Assembly: GCA_016617855.1 (NCBI GenBank)
Contig: JAECUM010006717.1
Coordinates: forward strand, 1-64,000
Reading direction: 5' to 3'
Source: Megalonaias nervosa
Taxonomy: Eukaryota > Mollusca > Bivalvia > Unionida > Unionidae
DNA length: 64,000 nucleotides
Part shown: positions 9,351 through 19,547 of the stretch, in pieces
Numbering within the stretch: the stretch's first letter is position 1
Layout of the letters: each line of letters begins with the position of its first letter
The notes under the pieces: model-generated
The model's database searches: none
Told to the model about the DNA's origin: nothing
Seen by the model: only the letters and a program-made list of their open reading frames with translations
Position numbers and translations under genes: made by a program

Positions 9351-10382
9351 TTAATCACTGTAGCAATTGTCGGTAATTTCATCGATGAGTTCCCGGTAAA
9401 CATTAATGTCCATGATACCGCCTGTAAATAATCGTTGACAAATGGATGCTATGTCGTTAATGATCTCAGGAGAGTTATTACCAGCTCGTTTTCCTCCAAT
9501 GTGGACTTCTAACCTATCCACGTCGGCAAGGACATTATTGGGACATGGAGTAATAAGACCAATTCCTTGAGTACCTATACCACTTCCAGTTGCACCAGAG
9601 TCAGGTGATGGTTGTCCTCGTCGTCGTGCTTGTTGTACTTGTTGTATTTGTTGTTCTACTAGTTGTCCTAGTTGTTGTTGCGGTTGTAGTTCTTTTTTCT
9701 CACTTGTTATTAGACTAATATTTTTTTGTTCTTGTAAAAGATATTTTTTTATTTCATCGTTAAACTTCATATAAGTTGGATCGTCATTTTTTACCTGATC
9801 AACTCCGTAGTGTATGCGATATATCCATTTGTTCCAGTCATCACGGCTTATATAACGGTTATGGTACTCTGGTTTCAGAAACTATTCTTTATTATCATAA
9901 CTTTTCGCGGTGTTCACAGCTAAATATTTTATGTTTTTGGCTCTCCTAATATCATTAACACTTTCTACGGTAAATTTATCAATAAGCATAACTCTTGCTC
10001 GTTTTGGTGTATGATGCTTTGTATCGCCTTCTTCTTCAGCACGAGCTTGGTCAACATCTTCAAGTACTTCTTGTACTTCTTCTTGTAATCGTGGCTGATC
10101 CGCAGCTATCTCACCTGGAAGTTCTCGCAGAATTTTTTTTGTTTTCTTAGTTCGCTCTGCTATTTTTCCAGTTGCTTCAGCGGTTGTTTCCAACACGGGA
10201 AGAAGACCTTTAGTAGTCTTTGTAATAGGTTTAAACAATTCTTCTGCGGCTTCTGCAAATCCTTCTTTGAGATCTTGACGTGCCTGTAGTTTTTGTTTAA
10301 CAGAATCTCTCACGGGTAGATATTTATTGATTGTCTCTAGTCGCTCTCGAGCTAATCTAGCTGAATGTGGTTCACTGATCAT
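9351..10382 (-). pseudogene. Two-part coiled-coil protein (two frames separated by one TAG)
   Basis: The frame from ATG at 10382 (MISEPHSARLARERLETINK) encodes 166 residues of charged helix with a LEDVDQARAEEEG region and ends at a TAG at 9882. The same frame continues without break to 9351: a Trp/Tyr-rich stretch (WNKWIYRIHYGVDQV), a Gln-rich segment, then RAGNNSPEIINDIASICQRL and IMDINVYRELIDEI. This is either one gene with one premature stop or two adjacent cistrons. A diverged paralogue occupies 10977-12632 and also spans both halves, which favours a single ancestral gene. Function unknown; it belongs to the virion cluster by position. Confidence 0.55.
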
Positions 10383-10408
10383 TACTGATATAATGGTTAT
10401 TTAATTAA

Positions 10409-10660
10409 AGCAGCAGAGAAGCTGACGACAACACGTGTGTGTGAGCATCGCAAACGAACACGTGTAAAATTGTTTAAAAAAATAGTCAGCGCGGGGTAAC
10501 AAAAAAGCTAATCAGGTCTGTTTCCCCTTGTATGGAAATATGATCGGTTAACGGTTTCGGTTTGAGATTATTGACCTTATTTTTCATTATTCGTAGAACC
10601 CTTATTTTTTGCAAATAGAACCCTCTAAAAAAAGTTGTAGGGTTCAGCCTCTTTGCTGCT
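10409..10660 (+). mobile_element. MITE-like inverted-repeat element, copy 1
   Basis: The ends are imperfect inverted repeats of about 20 bases: left AGCAGCAGAGAAGCTGA, right (reverse complement) AGCAGCAAAGAGGCTGA. Length is about 252 bases. Internal blocks (CGAACACG..TAAAA, GGTAACAAAA.GAGCTAA, TTTCGGTTTGA..TTATTGA) align in the same order with copy 2 at 20216-20462. No transposase frame is present. It lies immediately upstream of the 10382 start codon. No convincing target-site duplication is seen. Confidence 0.6.
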
Positions 10661-10976
10661 CTCAGAAATTCATAATATCTGTAGAGCGCCCCCAAAATGT
10701 CCCAGCTATTCTGGCGATTTAGTATCCAGTTTTGGATCTTATCCCTACGCTGACCAAAACAGTAGGCCATGTCTTTTTCTTAGGGGATAACCTGATTATC
10801 AGTCGACGAATAAGGATGCAGTATTCGTTTCTGACACTACTAGTTTGTGAAATATAATCGTTCTCTCGTGTTGTTTATTTTCTCGATCCATATTTTAAAA
10901 CGCCACGAACACGCGCAACGATGCTAGTGCAGTCTGGAGTGTCCAGCCTTCCCCCGCTGTGAACAGCGTAGAAAAA
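10661..10976. other. Junction between two viral fragments
   Basis: About 300 bases without a convincing gene. It separates the start region of the part X coiled-coil gene from the 3' end of its paralogue in part Y. No target duplication or terminal repeat is visible. Confidence 0.25.
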
Positions 10977-12632
10977 TTAACATAACATTCTGTTGTCTTT
11001 GATAAGTTCGTGATCATCGACGTTGTGCTTGAGGTTGTGTTTTGCAAAGAATTGATTAAAGAATTCATCATCAGTGTACGAAACTCGTTCATTATATACA
11101 TCATCGATGTCTTCAATAAGTACATGCATCAACGCGCGAAACGTCCCCGGGTCCATGATATCACTGGTGTACAACCGCTGACGAATCGATGCGGCCTCAT
11201 TAACTACTTCTGGTGCGTTGTTGCCTGGGCGAGGCGACCACGCTAGTGTTTCCAACCGATCTGCAATGTTGTGAGGGTCACACAGTACACCAATACTTTG
11301 TTTTCTCTTGGGCCTTTTTTCTATTTCTGAAACAAACGATGTTGTTCCAAAAGCAGCTCGTCCTTTGCTTTGTGTCGTTTTCTTCGCGCTTCTGGGTCTT
11401 CGGGCATTTCTTCGTGACCTTTTGGGGTTGATATATATCTTTTGGCGCTGAATGAGATGATACAAGCCTTGGTTGGTGTTAAGTTGCACGTTGTTCCGGT
11501 GTGGGCATAGGTCTTTGTTGTTCTTTTGTGGATGCAGAAAGTCTTTGTGTCTGTTACCTTTGTTGCGTTAAATGGATGTTCGTTTCTTGTTCTTCTCTTA
11601 ACATTTCTTATCTTTCTTCTCCTATGTGCGGTGCATCGTTTTGTTTCTCAGAGGATGCAGGTGGGTTTCCGGTGCTAAACATCTTTTTCTTCTATTTTTT
11701 CTTGATATCTTAGGCATTCTTGTAGCTCTATTTCGTATGGGTGCAGTGGTTGGGCCGGGAAAGCTTTGCCGGTGGAGATGCAGGTAAATATTCACGTTGG
11801 GTGCGAATGTATCCTTCTCAAAATGTCCAGGTGGTTTTGCATTTTAAAGGTGTGGAAAATTGTATCAGTGGAGATTCGTACGAGGGTCCGGGTTCGTATA
11901 AGGTTTAAGGTTCGTATGTTCGCCGGGGTTAGGGTCCGCATAGATGTGAGCGATATTATTTTCTAAACCTTTCATTATCTACTTCTTGCATAAATGCTTT
12001 CAGCATTTCGTTCTCTGCGTCAGCGTGTCTATCTGAAGCTGTTTTAAACATTTTGTTATAAAAATCAAACAGCTTCTTTAAACCCTGTAATTTCGCTGTA
12101 AACCCATTTGGCCCATACATCTTGTATATTTGAAGGTTTGTTTTTTTAAAGACGTAGTTTCTCCATTTGGGGGTATCTCAAGAGCAGCCCTTAAAGGATT
12201 TTCAAAGATCCACTGACGACTGGTCCATTAAATTTTCAGGATCAGTTCTGAGCAGTATCTGGTACACGGATGGTGGTGGCAGATTCTCAATTTTCGCTCT
12301 GGAGTCTTCGTCAAATCTGAATGGCTCAGGCAGTCCTGAGACTCGAACCCGGCTTTATTTTGTTCCCACCATCACCGCGGTAGTTACCGCAACTTTCTGT
12401 ACCTGTTCCACCGTTTCCGCGGTCTTGGATATAATCTATTTTGTTGGTCTGATCTGCTGTGCAAACGTATGTTCAAAGCTATCTGTGAGATCTTCCAGTG
12501 CAGTTTGTCGCGACTGTAACATATTTTTGACATCTTTGCTGCCGGCTATAACATTACGAATCAGTTTCTAATGTTCTCGAATAGAGCGTCACTACCATAT
12601 TCTTCTATAATATCACTAGTAGGTTTTGGCAT
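10977..12632 (-). pseudogene. Diverged paralogue of the two-part coiled-coil gene
   Basis: Start ATG at 12632 (MPKPTSDIIEEYGSDALFEN). Several stops and frameshifts follow. Aligned pieces are KDVKNMLQSRQTALEDLTDS (compare the VKQKLQARQDLKEG region of the 9351-10382 gene), a MYGPNGFTAKLQGLKKLFDF helix near 12100, a Pro/Lys-rich linker, and a 170-residue last frame with RPGNNAPEVVNEAASIRQRL and MDPGTFRALMHVLIEDIDD. These match the order of the part X gene and show that X and Y are separate copies. The copy is more decayed than X, consistent with an older insertion. Confidence 0.55.
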
Positions 12633-12639
12633 TATATTT

Positions 12640-13440
12640 ATTGTAATCGTTTAAATTATCGTACCCAGATCGAATCGATTCTTGCGTGGTCCACTAGTCA
12701 AGTAAATAGTGAGGAAACTGTGGGTCCTTTGTGTTCTCCGCGAGGGTATTCCGAAACTCATCCAACAAGTAATCAACGGCACACCTGGTCCAATGAATGC
12801 TCGAAAGGCGATGCGAGCTAATACCATGAAATATCATCAACCCCTTCGAAACTCATCCAACTAGCAACCATCGGCACAACAGGTTCAATGACTGTTCGCA
12901 AAGCGATTAGAGTCAATACCATGAAATATCATCATGTTTCAGTTGTCGCGATTCACGTTAGGCACGTGTACGTATCATTGTGTTATATAGGTCATGTCTG
13001 TGTTTTTGTTTGGATCGCGGGAAATACTCTCGCAGGGTTATCTTGGTGTTCAATCAGCACATTATCGTACACCACAAGATTATCCTGACTTGGATCAAAG
13101 TTGTCAACGGTAAGGGTTTCATAGACTCTGGAAAAGAGCTCAACGGTGGAAGATTTACTGTTGGCGACGACTGAACCGCAAACGTAAAATCTCTGAGCAC
13201 ATCATAACACGGTTGATTGTCCGCCGCCGACGCAATTATGGGCATCCGATGCCTTGTCAACCTTCTGAAAATGATATTCAACTACAGTCTGGTTTTCCCT
13301 GATCTGGCCGGACCAATGATGAACGCACGAACTGAGTTTGGAACCGTCCTTGGGTGGTTTGGGCTGTGCATGCGCAGAAAAGTCATTCACGTTAACTTGG
13401 AACTTCTCTTTTCGTGATTCCATTTTAATATCAATTGTTG
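12640..13440 (-). pseudogene. Packaging ATPase (FtsK/HerA, A32-like), decayed copy
   Basis: The start region near 13424 gives a VNDFSAHAQPKPP lead. A shifted frame has IIGPARSGKT, a Walker A loop. Downstream a third frame has DNLVVYDNVL, the Walker B strand, and NPARVF. Further in are an ITQ sensor-like phrase and IFHGI, then LDEFRN near the end. The same succession occurs in the plus-strand ATPase at 19548-20210 (NPARIF, YVTQ, VFNGVD), so the two are paralogues. Multiple stops and frameshifts and an 89-base tandem duplication break it. It is divergent from the PLA2 fragment at 13655, as in part Z but inverted. Confidence 0.65.
12751..12934. repeat. 89-bp tandem duplication inside the ATPase remnant
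   Basis: Two copies, 12751-12839 and 12846-12934, have a period of 95 bases. Both start CGAAACTCATCCAAC and end ATACCATGAAATATCATCA, with scattered differences between them. Both encode the IFHGI...LDEF part of the ATPase on the minus strand, so the duplication arose inside the gene. Confidence 0.75.
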
Positions 13441-13654
13441 TATAACTCAATCATGTCTTCATACAATGCACGCTGATGCACAAAAGCACGTACTGAAAAT
13501 CCAACGTGGTTTCAAACACGTAATGCTAGACCCGCCAACACTTTAACTTCTTCGATGTGGAGCAAGAATGTTCACCTTTGTGAGAACTTAAGGTTCCAGG
13601 TCCACTTGCAAACGCAAACGCAGGTTTAAAACGTCCACGACAACTTCGCTGCTG

Positions 13655-13865
13655 GGTTAACAAAGCTGCCCGGGATACCGTAGAGTAAATGCCCTGGTGA
13701 AAACATATCCCTGATACAATTACCGTGGGCCAGGAACCCGGCTGATATATGAGTTGATTCTAACAACTATCCAAAGCCCGGATATGCATCAACAAAGCGC
13801 TTCGATGCTGCATGTTACCAGAAGATGTATCTGATGTCGCTGTTACAGTCGTATCCATATATATA
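13655..13865 (+). pseudogene. Phospholipase A2 domain remnant (parvovirus VP1-type)
   Basis: The plus strand carries KLPGIP, then a TAG where the intact copy has Trp, then SKCPGEN. A shifted frame has NYRGPGTRLIYE, the calcium-loop region, with Arg in place of the usual Cys. A third frame has PKPGYASTKRFDAACYQ, the approach to the catalytic helix. These align in order with the better-preserved PLA2 protein at 19006-19419. The remnant is divergently oriented to the ATPase remnant with about 200 bases between. The catalytic HD pair is not intact (an ED-like reading follows DAACYQ). Confidence 0.6.
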
Positions 13866-13899
13866 TTCACAGTTGTGCTATCAATCTAATGAAAGCGTA

Positions 13900-15560
13900 C
13901 AAGTTCTTGGTAACAAAGAACATTATGTAACTGTTTGGGACAGTGGTGTCACATTCGTCCACACCTGGCTTGTTGGGGCTCGCTTATCGGTGGATTGCCA
14001 TTTAAATTCCGCCGCGGATTCTTCTTTCAAAAACCAGATGCCGATTAACTCCAACTCAACCTTGGTTTTTCAAAGAAGTGCGACATAAGCCATTCCTGGT
14101 GACGAAAAGTAGTTCTCTGTATCAAGCGTGTCCATCACATTACTCTATCACCAAATGTATTAAAGACATCCGCGAGCAGAAAACACATTTTTTGTTCAAA
14201 TACAGATTCTGATGTCAACTAAGTTTTGACAAATAAACGCGGACCAGACATTATTTGCATGTTCATAGTCTTTGGCGGAAATACCTTCGCTAGACAACGA
14301 TTATTGAAACGCTTCAATCGGTGGCAAATGAGCTTCAGTAAACTTTTCCCATCCGCTCATGTGCCCATAGCGACGCATTCCTTTTTTAGTTATCAATTTC
14401 AGCTTGTCAGATTTCGCAGTACAGCATCGATGGTGAGTTTGAATGGAAGTTTCGCTTCCTGACGCAAGGTTTATAGCTAGCTTGTCCAGTCCAGATTAAA
14501 ATTCAAAAACCGCAGCGAGTCAATGAACTGCAGCTCATCCAGCCTAAACGTTGTGTATTTTCACATGTTGGGGATTACGCGTTTTGGCGGTGCGACCACT
14601 TTCATTGTCAAGTGACCGTCATATCCAGGTTATTAAATACCACGGGGATTTTTGTTTTAATTGGGTAAATTCATAATGTAGATTGCAAGCGCTGTGTGCG
14701 GCTCATTTATACGTGCCAGTAGCATGACACTTTAGAGCTACCGTTGGTGTTAAAAAGACCATCACCGATCCAGCAATGAATGGCCCCGGAAAACTTACGT
14801 GTGCCATCATGTTATAATGACCTCTGTGAGGGAGGATAGCTGTTGCCGGATATATTTCGCTGTAACCTCGAGAGATTTAAGAAACACCTCAACTCAGTCC
14901 TGGGCACGATACAGCTTTGGTGTCTCAGTTTGCCTGAGCATCTGGCTACACTGTAACAAAATGTGCATGGGGCTTGATCAGCTCCTTGCGTTGTACATGA
15001 CTGAACCTCAGAAGCGTCCACTGGAATGTTATGACATTAGGTGATATATGATACCTTGAGATTTCTTTGCACAGCTGTAAATTTCAGAATGTTTTACCAA
15101 GCTTCAGCATAATGGTACGCTTGGTTTTTCGCTAATTCCACCACAGTATAAGTCCTGTTCGTCAAGCAGCTGATGGATACTACAAATATTCATGCAACGT
15201 TTGTATGAACATTTCCTACCCTTGTACTTACTAAGGCGGTATATTATTCGTGAGAAATATTTGATCCAGACATAATTATAGACAAACTCTGGACATTGTA
15301 ACAATAATAAGTCAATATTAAACTGCCTGCAAATGTATAACAATTGTTGAATAGACTGCAGACCTTTATTCCAAATAAAAACGTTAACAGTTATGTCAGG
15401 ATTAAATCCTTCACACTTACTGATGTCATTAACTCGCATAGGAAATTCTATATTACCAAACTGAATTTCACCCATGGGTTGGTCCTGATTAAGGCTTGCA
15501 GACAAGAGCGCCCATCCAATACTTCAATTGTCATCATTTTTACATTGATTACTCTCACCA
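13900..15560 (-). pseudogene. Polinton-type protein-primed DNA polymerase B, decayed and truncated
   Basis: From about 15505 the frame reads EFPMRVNDISKCEGFNPDIT and then RIIYRLSKYKGRKCSYKRC, the Cys-containing amino-terminal module I recall from Polinton PolB. Next come APCTFCYSVARCS, then a CHATGTYK...AAHSACNLHY treble-clef phrase (about 14670-14720). It continues with TFRLDELQFIDSLRFLNFNL, LLADVFNTFGD and a YFSSPGMAYVALL plus KTKVELEL stretch. These are exonuclease and TPR-region landmarks in order. The gene stops near 13900, before the palm motifs A-C, and has many stops and frameshifts. Confidence 0.7.
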
Positions 15561-15742
15561 CGGAATACGTACTAGTGTTGGAATGTTAATCGACCCACGA
15601 ATAGGATATACGGGGGAAGTATGCAGTTGAACTTCCATACATCTGTCTACGGTCCATCCTGATCCTACATTGTTCATCAGAAATATCAGTAAGAGTGACA
15701 CTGTATCCGTGTGGTCATTTCAGTGTTCAGAATCTGTGAACT
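15561..15742. other. Head-to-head gap between two PolB genes
   Basis: About 180 bases separate the decayed minus-strand PolB from the plus-strand PolB-helicase gene. No TATA box is convincing. It is the apparent junction between two different viral lineages. Confidence 0.3.
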
Positions 15743-16746
15743 ATGATCAGTTTGTACGACCTAATGGAGACACGGTTGGAATTTCGTGAAGATATACAAC
15801 GCAGTTGTGTGGAATACGGACACGGCAGATTGTGGAATACTAAATACGATTATAAGGATGTTATCTCGGTTGATATGGCTGCATGTTATCCTGGAAGTTT
15901 TCTTGGAATGGGAGAATATTCTGAGCATTTTAAGAGATATGGACATCCAACACACGAGATGACGAGAGTTGCAATAAATGGACCCTTACCGGATTTTGAA
16001 TTGACTGGATTCGCCTGCATCGAGTCATTCGAATTTGCACCAAAAAACCTTCATCCGATTGTTTATGCGTGGTTTGGAAAACATTTTTCAGAAAAATATT
16101 GGGCTCTAATAGTTTTATTACGATATATGCTTGATGTAAAAATATATATCGTTGAAAGTAAATGAAGCAATTATATCATATCGTCCGCTGAAACAAGTTT
16201 GGCTGCCACAACAAAAGAAATATTTTGATGATGAAAATCCTGATATGACTGATTGTGAAAATAAAGTTGCAAAAGATCTTGGCAGAAAAATAATTGGAAA
16301 GTTTACGCAAGGAGGATCATATGATCATAAACTGCACTGTATAAGATTAATTATGGACGATGCTGAACTCGATTTTATAATTGCTGATACATCGGAGAGA
16401 AACACATTCGTAAGTCGAAGTAATGTTTATTTATCGGACGAAACTAAATTAGGTACAATTGTGAGCTACACTGATGGTGACTCACCGCAGTTTACTCATC
16501 TAAGATCTTCAATGTACGCGTACGTTTCGATAAACTTATTACCGATGATAAACATATTTTCTGATATCGCGGTTAGAGTCGCAACAGATTCATTTTATAT
16601 CAATAAAAAAATACGCAGAATTGCTAGAACAATTACATATCGGCGCTGATGCATCATGGGGCGAATGGAGAATAAAAGAAGAAAAGATACTTACTTATTC
16701 TGAATCTGCCGACATTGAAATCAAGGATATTTATTACAAAAAATAA
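15743..16746 (+). pseudogene. Divergent PolB-like DNA polymerase of part Z
   Basis: From ATG at 15743 the frame has VISVDMAACYPGSF (residues about 40-53), a palm motif A with DxxxxYP, then HPTHEMTRVAINGPLP and WFGKHF. A second frame, overlapping the end of the first, has IIGKFTQGG, DAELDFIIADT, then FTHLRSSMYAYVSINLL, a motif B candidate, and VRVATDSFYI, a motif C (TDS). One more frameshift near 16615 leads to a short tail ending in TAA at 16746. There is no exonuclease domain in front. I recall similar proteins in cnidarian and fungal sequence, usually fused to a helicase. Role inferred: replication of the element. Confidence 0.65.
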
Positions 16747-16749
16747 ACA

Positions 16750-17828
16750 ATGTCAAAACTTTCATCTGCACCATCTGTATATGATCCTGTGGCCAGACAT
16801 AAAACAGTTTATCTCAATGGACCGGGAGGCTCTGGTAAAACAACGCGTGCAATTGAATTATTCCTGAACAGTTGTTCAGAAATGGTTGTTTTATACAACC
16901 ACACACAGACTCGCCAGATAAATGAACGAACGTGGAGTAAAATCTCAAACTTATCATAGTTTCATCCGATGGTGCGGAGACGCATGCACTCCTGAGCGAA
17001 TGGGTGAGAAATGTATTCCAAAGATTATTATTGGGGATGAAATATGTACATTGTCTTTAGACGTATTAAAAATGTTTCTTTATTGGTTGTTGACAAAAAA
17101 TACTGCTGTTATCATGTGTGGCGATCATGGTCAATCGCCACCTTTTGTTGGATCGTCTCCACATGAATGGCTGAAAACGTTTGTCGATTATTATGAGGAG
17201 ATAACTGATGATCATAGAGCTATTGATGAACCACTGAAAGAGTTTAAAAGAATAATCGGACTACAACCAGATAAAATACAGCGTGAAATAATGCGTGAAA
17301 TAATTCCGGAAACACAAATAAATGATTTTTGTAATTTATGGAGGCCTACTGATTTGATAGTTGCAAGTAGAAAGTTAGATCGTGATACACTTCAACAACA
17401 ATTATTTCTGTTACATAAAGAAAAAACTTCAAATCTACCTCTACCATTATGTTATCGCCCAGCAGATACGCGACGACAGAATATCGATGTTGAAATTCCT
17501 GGAATTAATAAGAAACAAAAACTTGTACTAAATGATATTGTTTTGGTTCCTGTGAGTGCTGTTGAAGCGCGTTAACGATGGACAAAACTCCATGGATTCA
17601 AGGATATGCTATAACGATTCATTCATCCCAAGGATTAACTATTTCCGATACAAATATTGCAATGAATGGTCAAATTTGGTTTATCTCGCAGTGTCTCGAG
17701 TCAGAAGAATATCTCAGCTGCGGAGGGTTATCATAGGCTTCACAGAAAATAATAATCAAACTGCTAGCAATGGCGATGATGTAAGAAAAAAATTAGCTAG
17801 TTATAAACAATGTGACCAAAAAAAATAA
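16750..17828 (+). pseudogene. SF1 helicase (Pif1/RecD/UvrD-like) following the PolB
   Basis: Start ATG at 16750, three bases after the PolB stop. Residues about 24-38 read LNGPGGSGKTTRAIEL, Walker A. After a frameshift near 16940 come GVKSQTYHSF (motif Ia-like), IIIGDEICTLS (motif II) and IMCGDHGQSPPFVG (motif III). DDHRAIDEP and SRKLDRDTLQQQ follow. Another frame has AITIHSSQGLT, the motif V signature of the UvrD_C_2/Pif1 type, and a third has NLVYLAVSRVRR, motif VI. At least two frameshifts are present. The ordering and tight spacing suggest the polymerase and helicase were one polypeptide or a tight operon-like pair. Confidence 0.75.
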
Positions 17829-17998
17829 ATAAACGCGACTTTGATCTCGATGCTGAATTTATCATGACACTAAAACGACAGAATAATCATTGTGCGAGCT
17901 GTAACACAGTAATGTTGTGGCAGTATTCAAATAATAATTCAAGACAGTTTACCGTAGATGCTGACCTGTCTTGAATGTAATTGACGTAGGGGTGTTGG
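17826..17998 (+). pseudogene. HNH/zinc-ribbon tail of the replicase
   Basis: In frame after the helicase end is KRDFDLDAEFIMTLKRQNNH followed by CASCNTVMLW. Then comes RQFTVDADLS, and after a shift a TCLECN phrase. The arrangement C-x2-C ... F-x-VD ... L-T-C-x2-C-N is that of a compact HNH or treble-clef nuclease fold. The central His/Asn segment seems to have been deleted. It probably formed the carboxy terminus of the PolB-helicase protein. Confidence 0.5.
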
Positions 17999-18008
17999 TG
18001 TCCTGCTT

Positions 18009-18990
18009 TCATAAAAGTGAAGGAGGTGGTAATTGTGTGTCTTCAGGAATTACTTGTAACTGTTCACGTACAAATCCACGTTGAGGAGCAGTTGAATCTA
18101 GTTTGTAGAATGCAGGTCTACCCGTGGATCTTACAACGCTGAAAATTTTATGTGTGGTCACACTCCAAATAGGATCAGTTGCTCTTTTTTTTACCACCTT
18201 CATGCTCACCAGGTTCATATAAATATCTTCGTCACATTACCTAGTACTGGTTGTTTTGAGAAAGAGTCATGTTGTTGTATTGGTAATTGTTTTTTTTTTT
18301 TTTGTGATTGCATTGGTTGGTTTTATGGCAGTTGCACGAGTAATTTCATTATTTAACGCAGCTATCGCACTTGGTAATCTTGCAACCCATTCACGAGATC
18401 TCGTTTCTGTAGATATTTCCTTTGCATACTGATATCCAAATAACCGCTCAGCAAGTGTTCGATTAAATCGTTCAATGATTGCCTGATCGCGATGAATTGC
18501 GATGTGTCTTCGTCTGATTTTAACGTTATGTTTTTTCATCAGAGTTGATACTGCACCAAGAAATTCTTTGCCAGGATCAACCTGCAATAGCTGTGGCCAT
18601 CGTAGACCGCCACGTTGATAAATTGGTTCAGACGCAGATGCAACTTCAGTTGCTGTTTTAGTTGATAGTGGTTCTGCTTCCTTAGAGCTACTTGCAACGT
18701 CAACGATAGTCAACGCGTATTTGTATGTGCGTGATTGACGTCTACCAATTTTAACAGTATCATGAAGTAAAAACAATATCTGCTTGATGAGCTTCACTGG
18801 GAGTGCTGACATCAAAATGTGCGTACTGAATTTTATTAGGTGGTGGTAGATAAATTTGCCATATTGATTGTCGTGCTGACCAATTTGCAGCAACAGAACA
18901 TGAGACACCTGCTGCATCAGCAAGTTTACTAATCGCTGCTATACCCCTCCCATATCATCTTGGGCTATTATAGATAGATTCCATTGTATA
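18009..18990 (-). pseudogene. rve-family DDE integrase of part Z
   Basis: The amino terminus near 18990 has a stop after about nine codons, then KLADAAGVSC and IQYAHFDVST phrases. The long frame 18267-18923 has SRTYKYALTIVDVASSSKEA, LLQVDPGKEFLG (second catalytic Asp) and HRDQAIIERFNRTLAE (catalytic Glu about 35 residues later). The first catalytic Asp is near the QADI/ILFLLHD junction, where a frameshift occurs. A separate frame, 18009-18218, gives the carboxy-terminal SH3-like module: KRATDPIWSVTTHKIFSV and RGFVREQLQVIPEDTQLPP. A poly-A tract (18290-18302) accompanies the last frameshift. Role inferred: integration of the element. Confidence 0.75.
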
Positions 18991-19005
18991 ATAATAATCG
19001 GTTGA

Positions 19006-19470
19006 TCAATTACCAGCCCCTAGCACTAGTTTACCTTTCATCGCAGATTTTACTAGAAAGCTAGCAAGTTTTTCTCTGAGAGATTTATTTTTCATGGAAT
19101 TTAACGAGTGAATCAACTTCACATCTGCAATATGTCGTTGTTGTAAATCTTTATTCTTATACGCAACATCATGAACGTGGCATGCTTGATCAATCGCATT
19201 TATTGGATACTCTCCAGGTCTTGGTTGATCTCGTTCGTCAAGTCGGATATCAAGTCGGGTTCCAGGACCACAGTAATTATATCCTGGAAGATGTTTTTCT
19301 CCTGGATACTTAGCCCATGGAGCTCCTGGTAATTTTCCCAGTGAAGCAGCGATATCACCACTCCTGACATCCGTCAGGCGAGACGAAATAAATTTGTATT
19401 TTTTTGTACCACATTTCACACACTCGCCTCTAAGCGCACGCTTTTTATTTATTTTTTTTATTATTATTGT
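19006..19470 (-). CDS. Parvovirus VP1-type phospholipase A2 protein
   Basis: The frame 19006-19419 is intact. It has LGKLPGAPWAKYPGEKHLPG, then YCGPGTRLD, the calcium-binding loop, and INAIDQACHVHDVAYKN with the catalytic His-Asp pair. A Lys-rich tail ends KLVLGAGN. The coding frame is open upstream of the first GTG (GECVKCGTKK, a C-x2-C pair), so the start is uncertain or non-ATG. In parvoviruses this domain breaches endosomal membranes; the same domain occurs in some Polinton/adintovirus relatives. It is divergent from the ATPase gene at 19548 and downstream of the integrase on the opposite side. It shows no visible lesion, unlike its neighbours. Confidence 0.8.
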   Translation of the reverse strand, partial: TIIIKKINKKRALRGECVKCGTKKYKFISSRLTDVRSGDIAASLGKLPGAPWAKYPGEKHLPGYNYCGPGTRLDIRLDERDQPRPGEYPINAIDQACHVHDVAYKNKDLQQRHIADVKLIHSLNSMKNKSLREKLASFLVKSAMKGKLVLGAGN

Positions 19471-19547
19471 TGTTAATCCACTGGTGGAGGTGGGTGCTCT
19501 GCATCGAACACAATATAAATCGATATTATTTATTATATTTGTACAAC
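19471..19547. promoter_or_regulatory. Divergent promoter region between PLA2 and ATPase genes
   Basis: About 80-130 bases lie between divergent starts. A TATAAAT-like site lies near 19512-19518, about 30-35 bases upstream of the ATPase ATG at 19548. The PLA2 side is A/T-rich without a clear box. Promoter function is inferred from position. Confidence 0.35.

Noticed and set aside
10486..10770. A 94-residue minus-strand frame with a protein-like look
   Set aside because: It lies mostly inside the MITE-like element copy 1 and aligns with non-coding copy 2, where no frame is kept.
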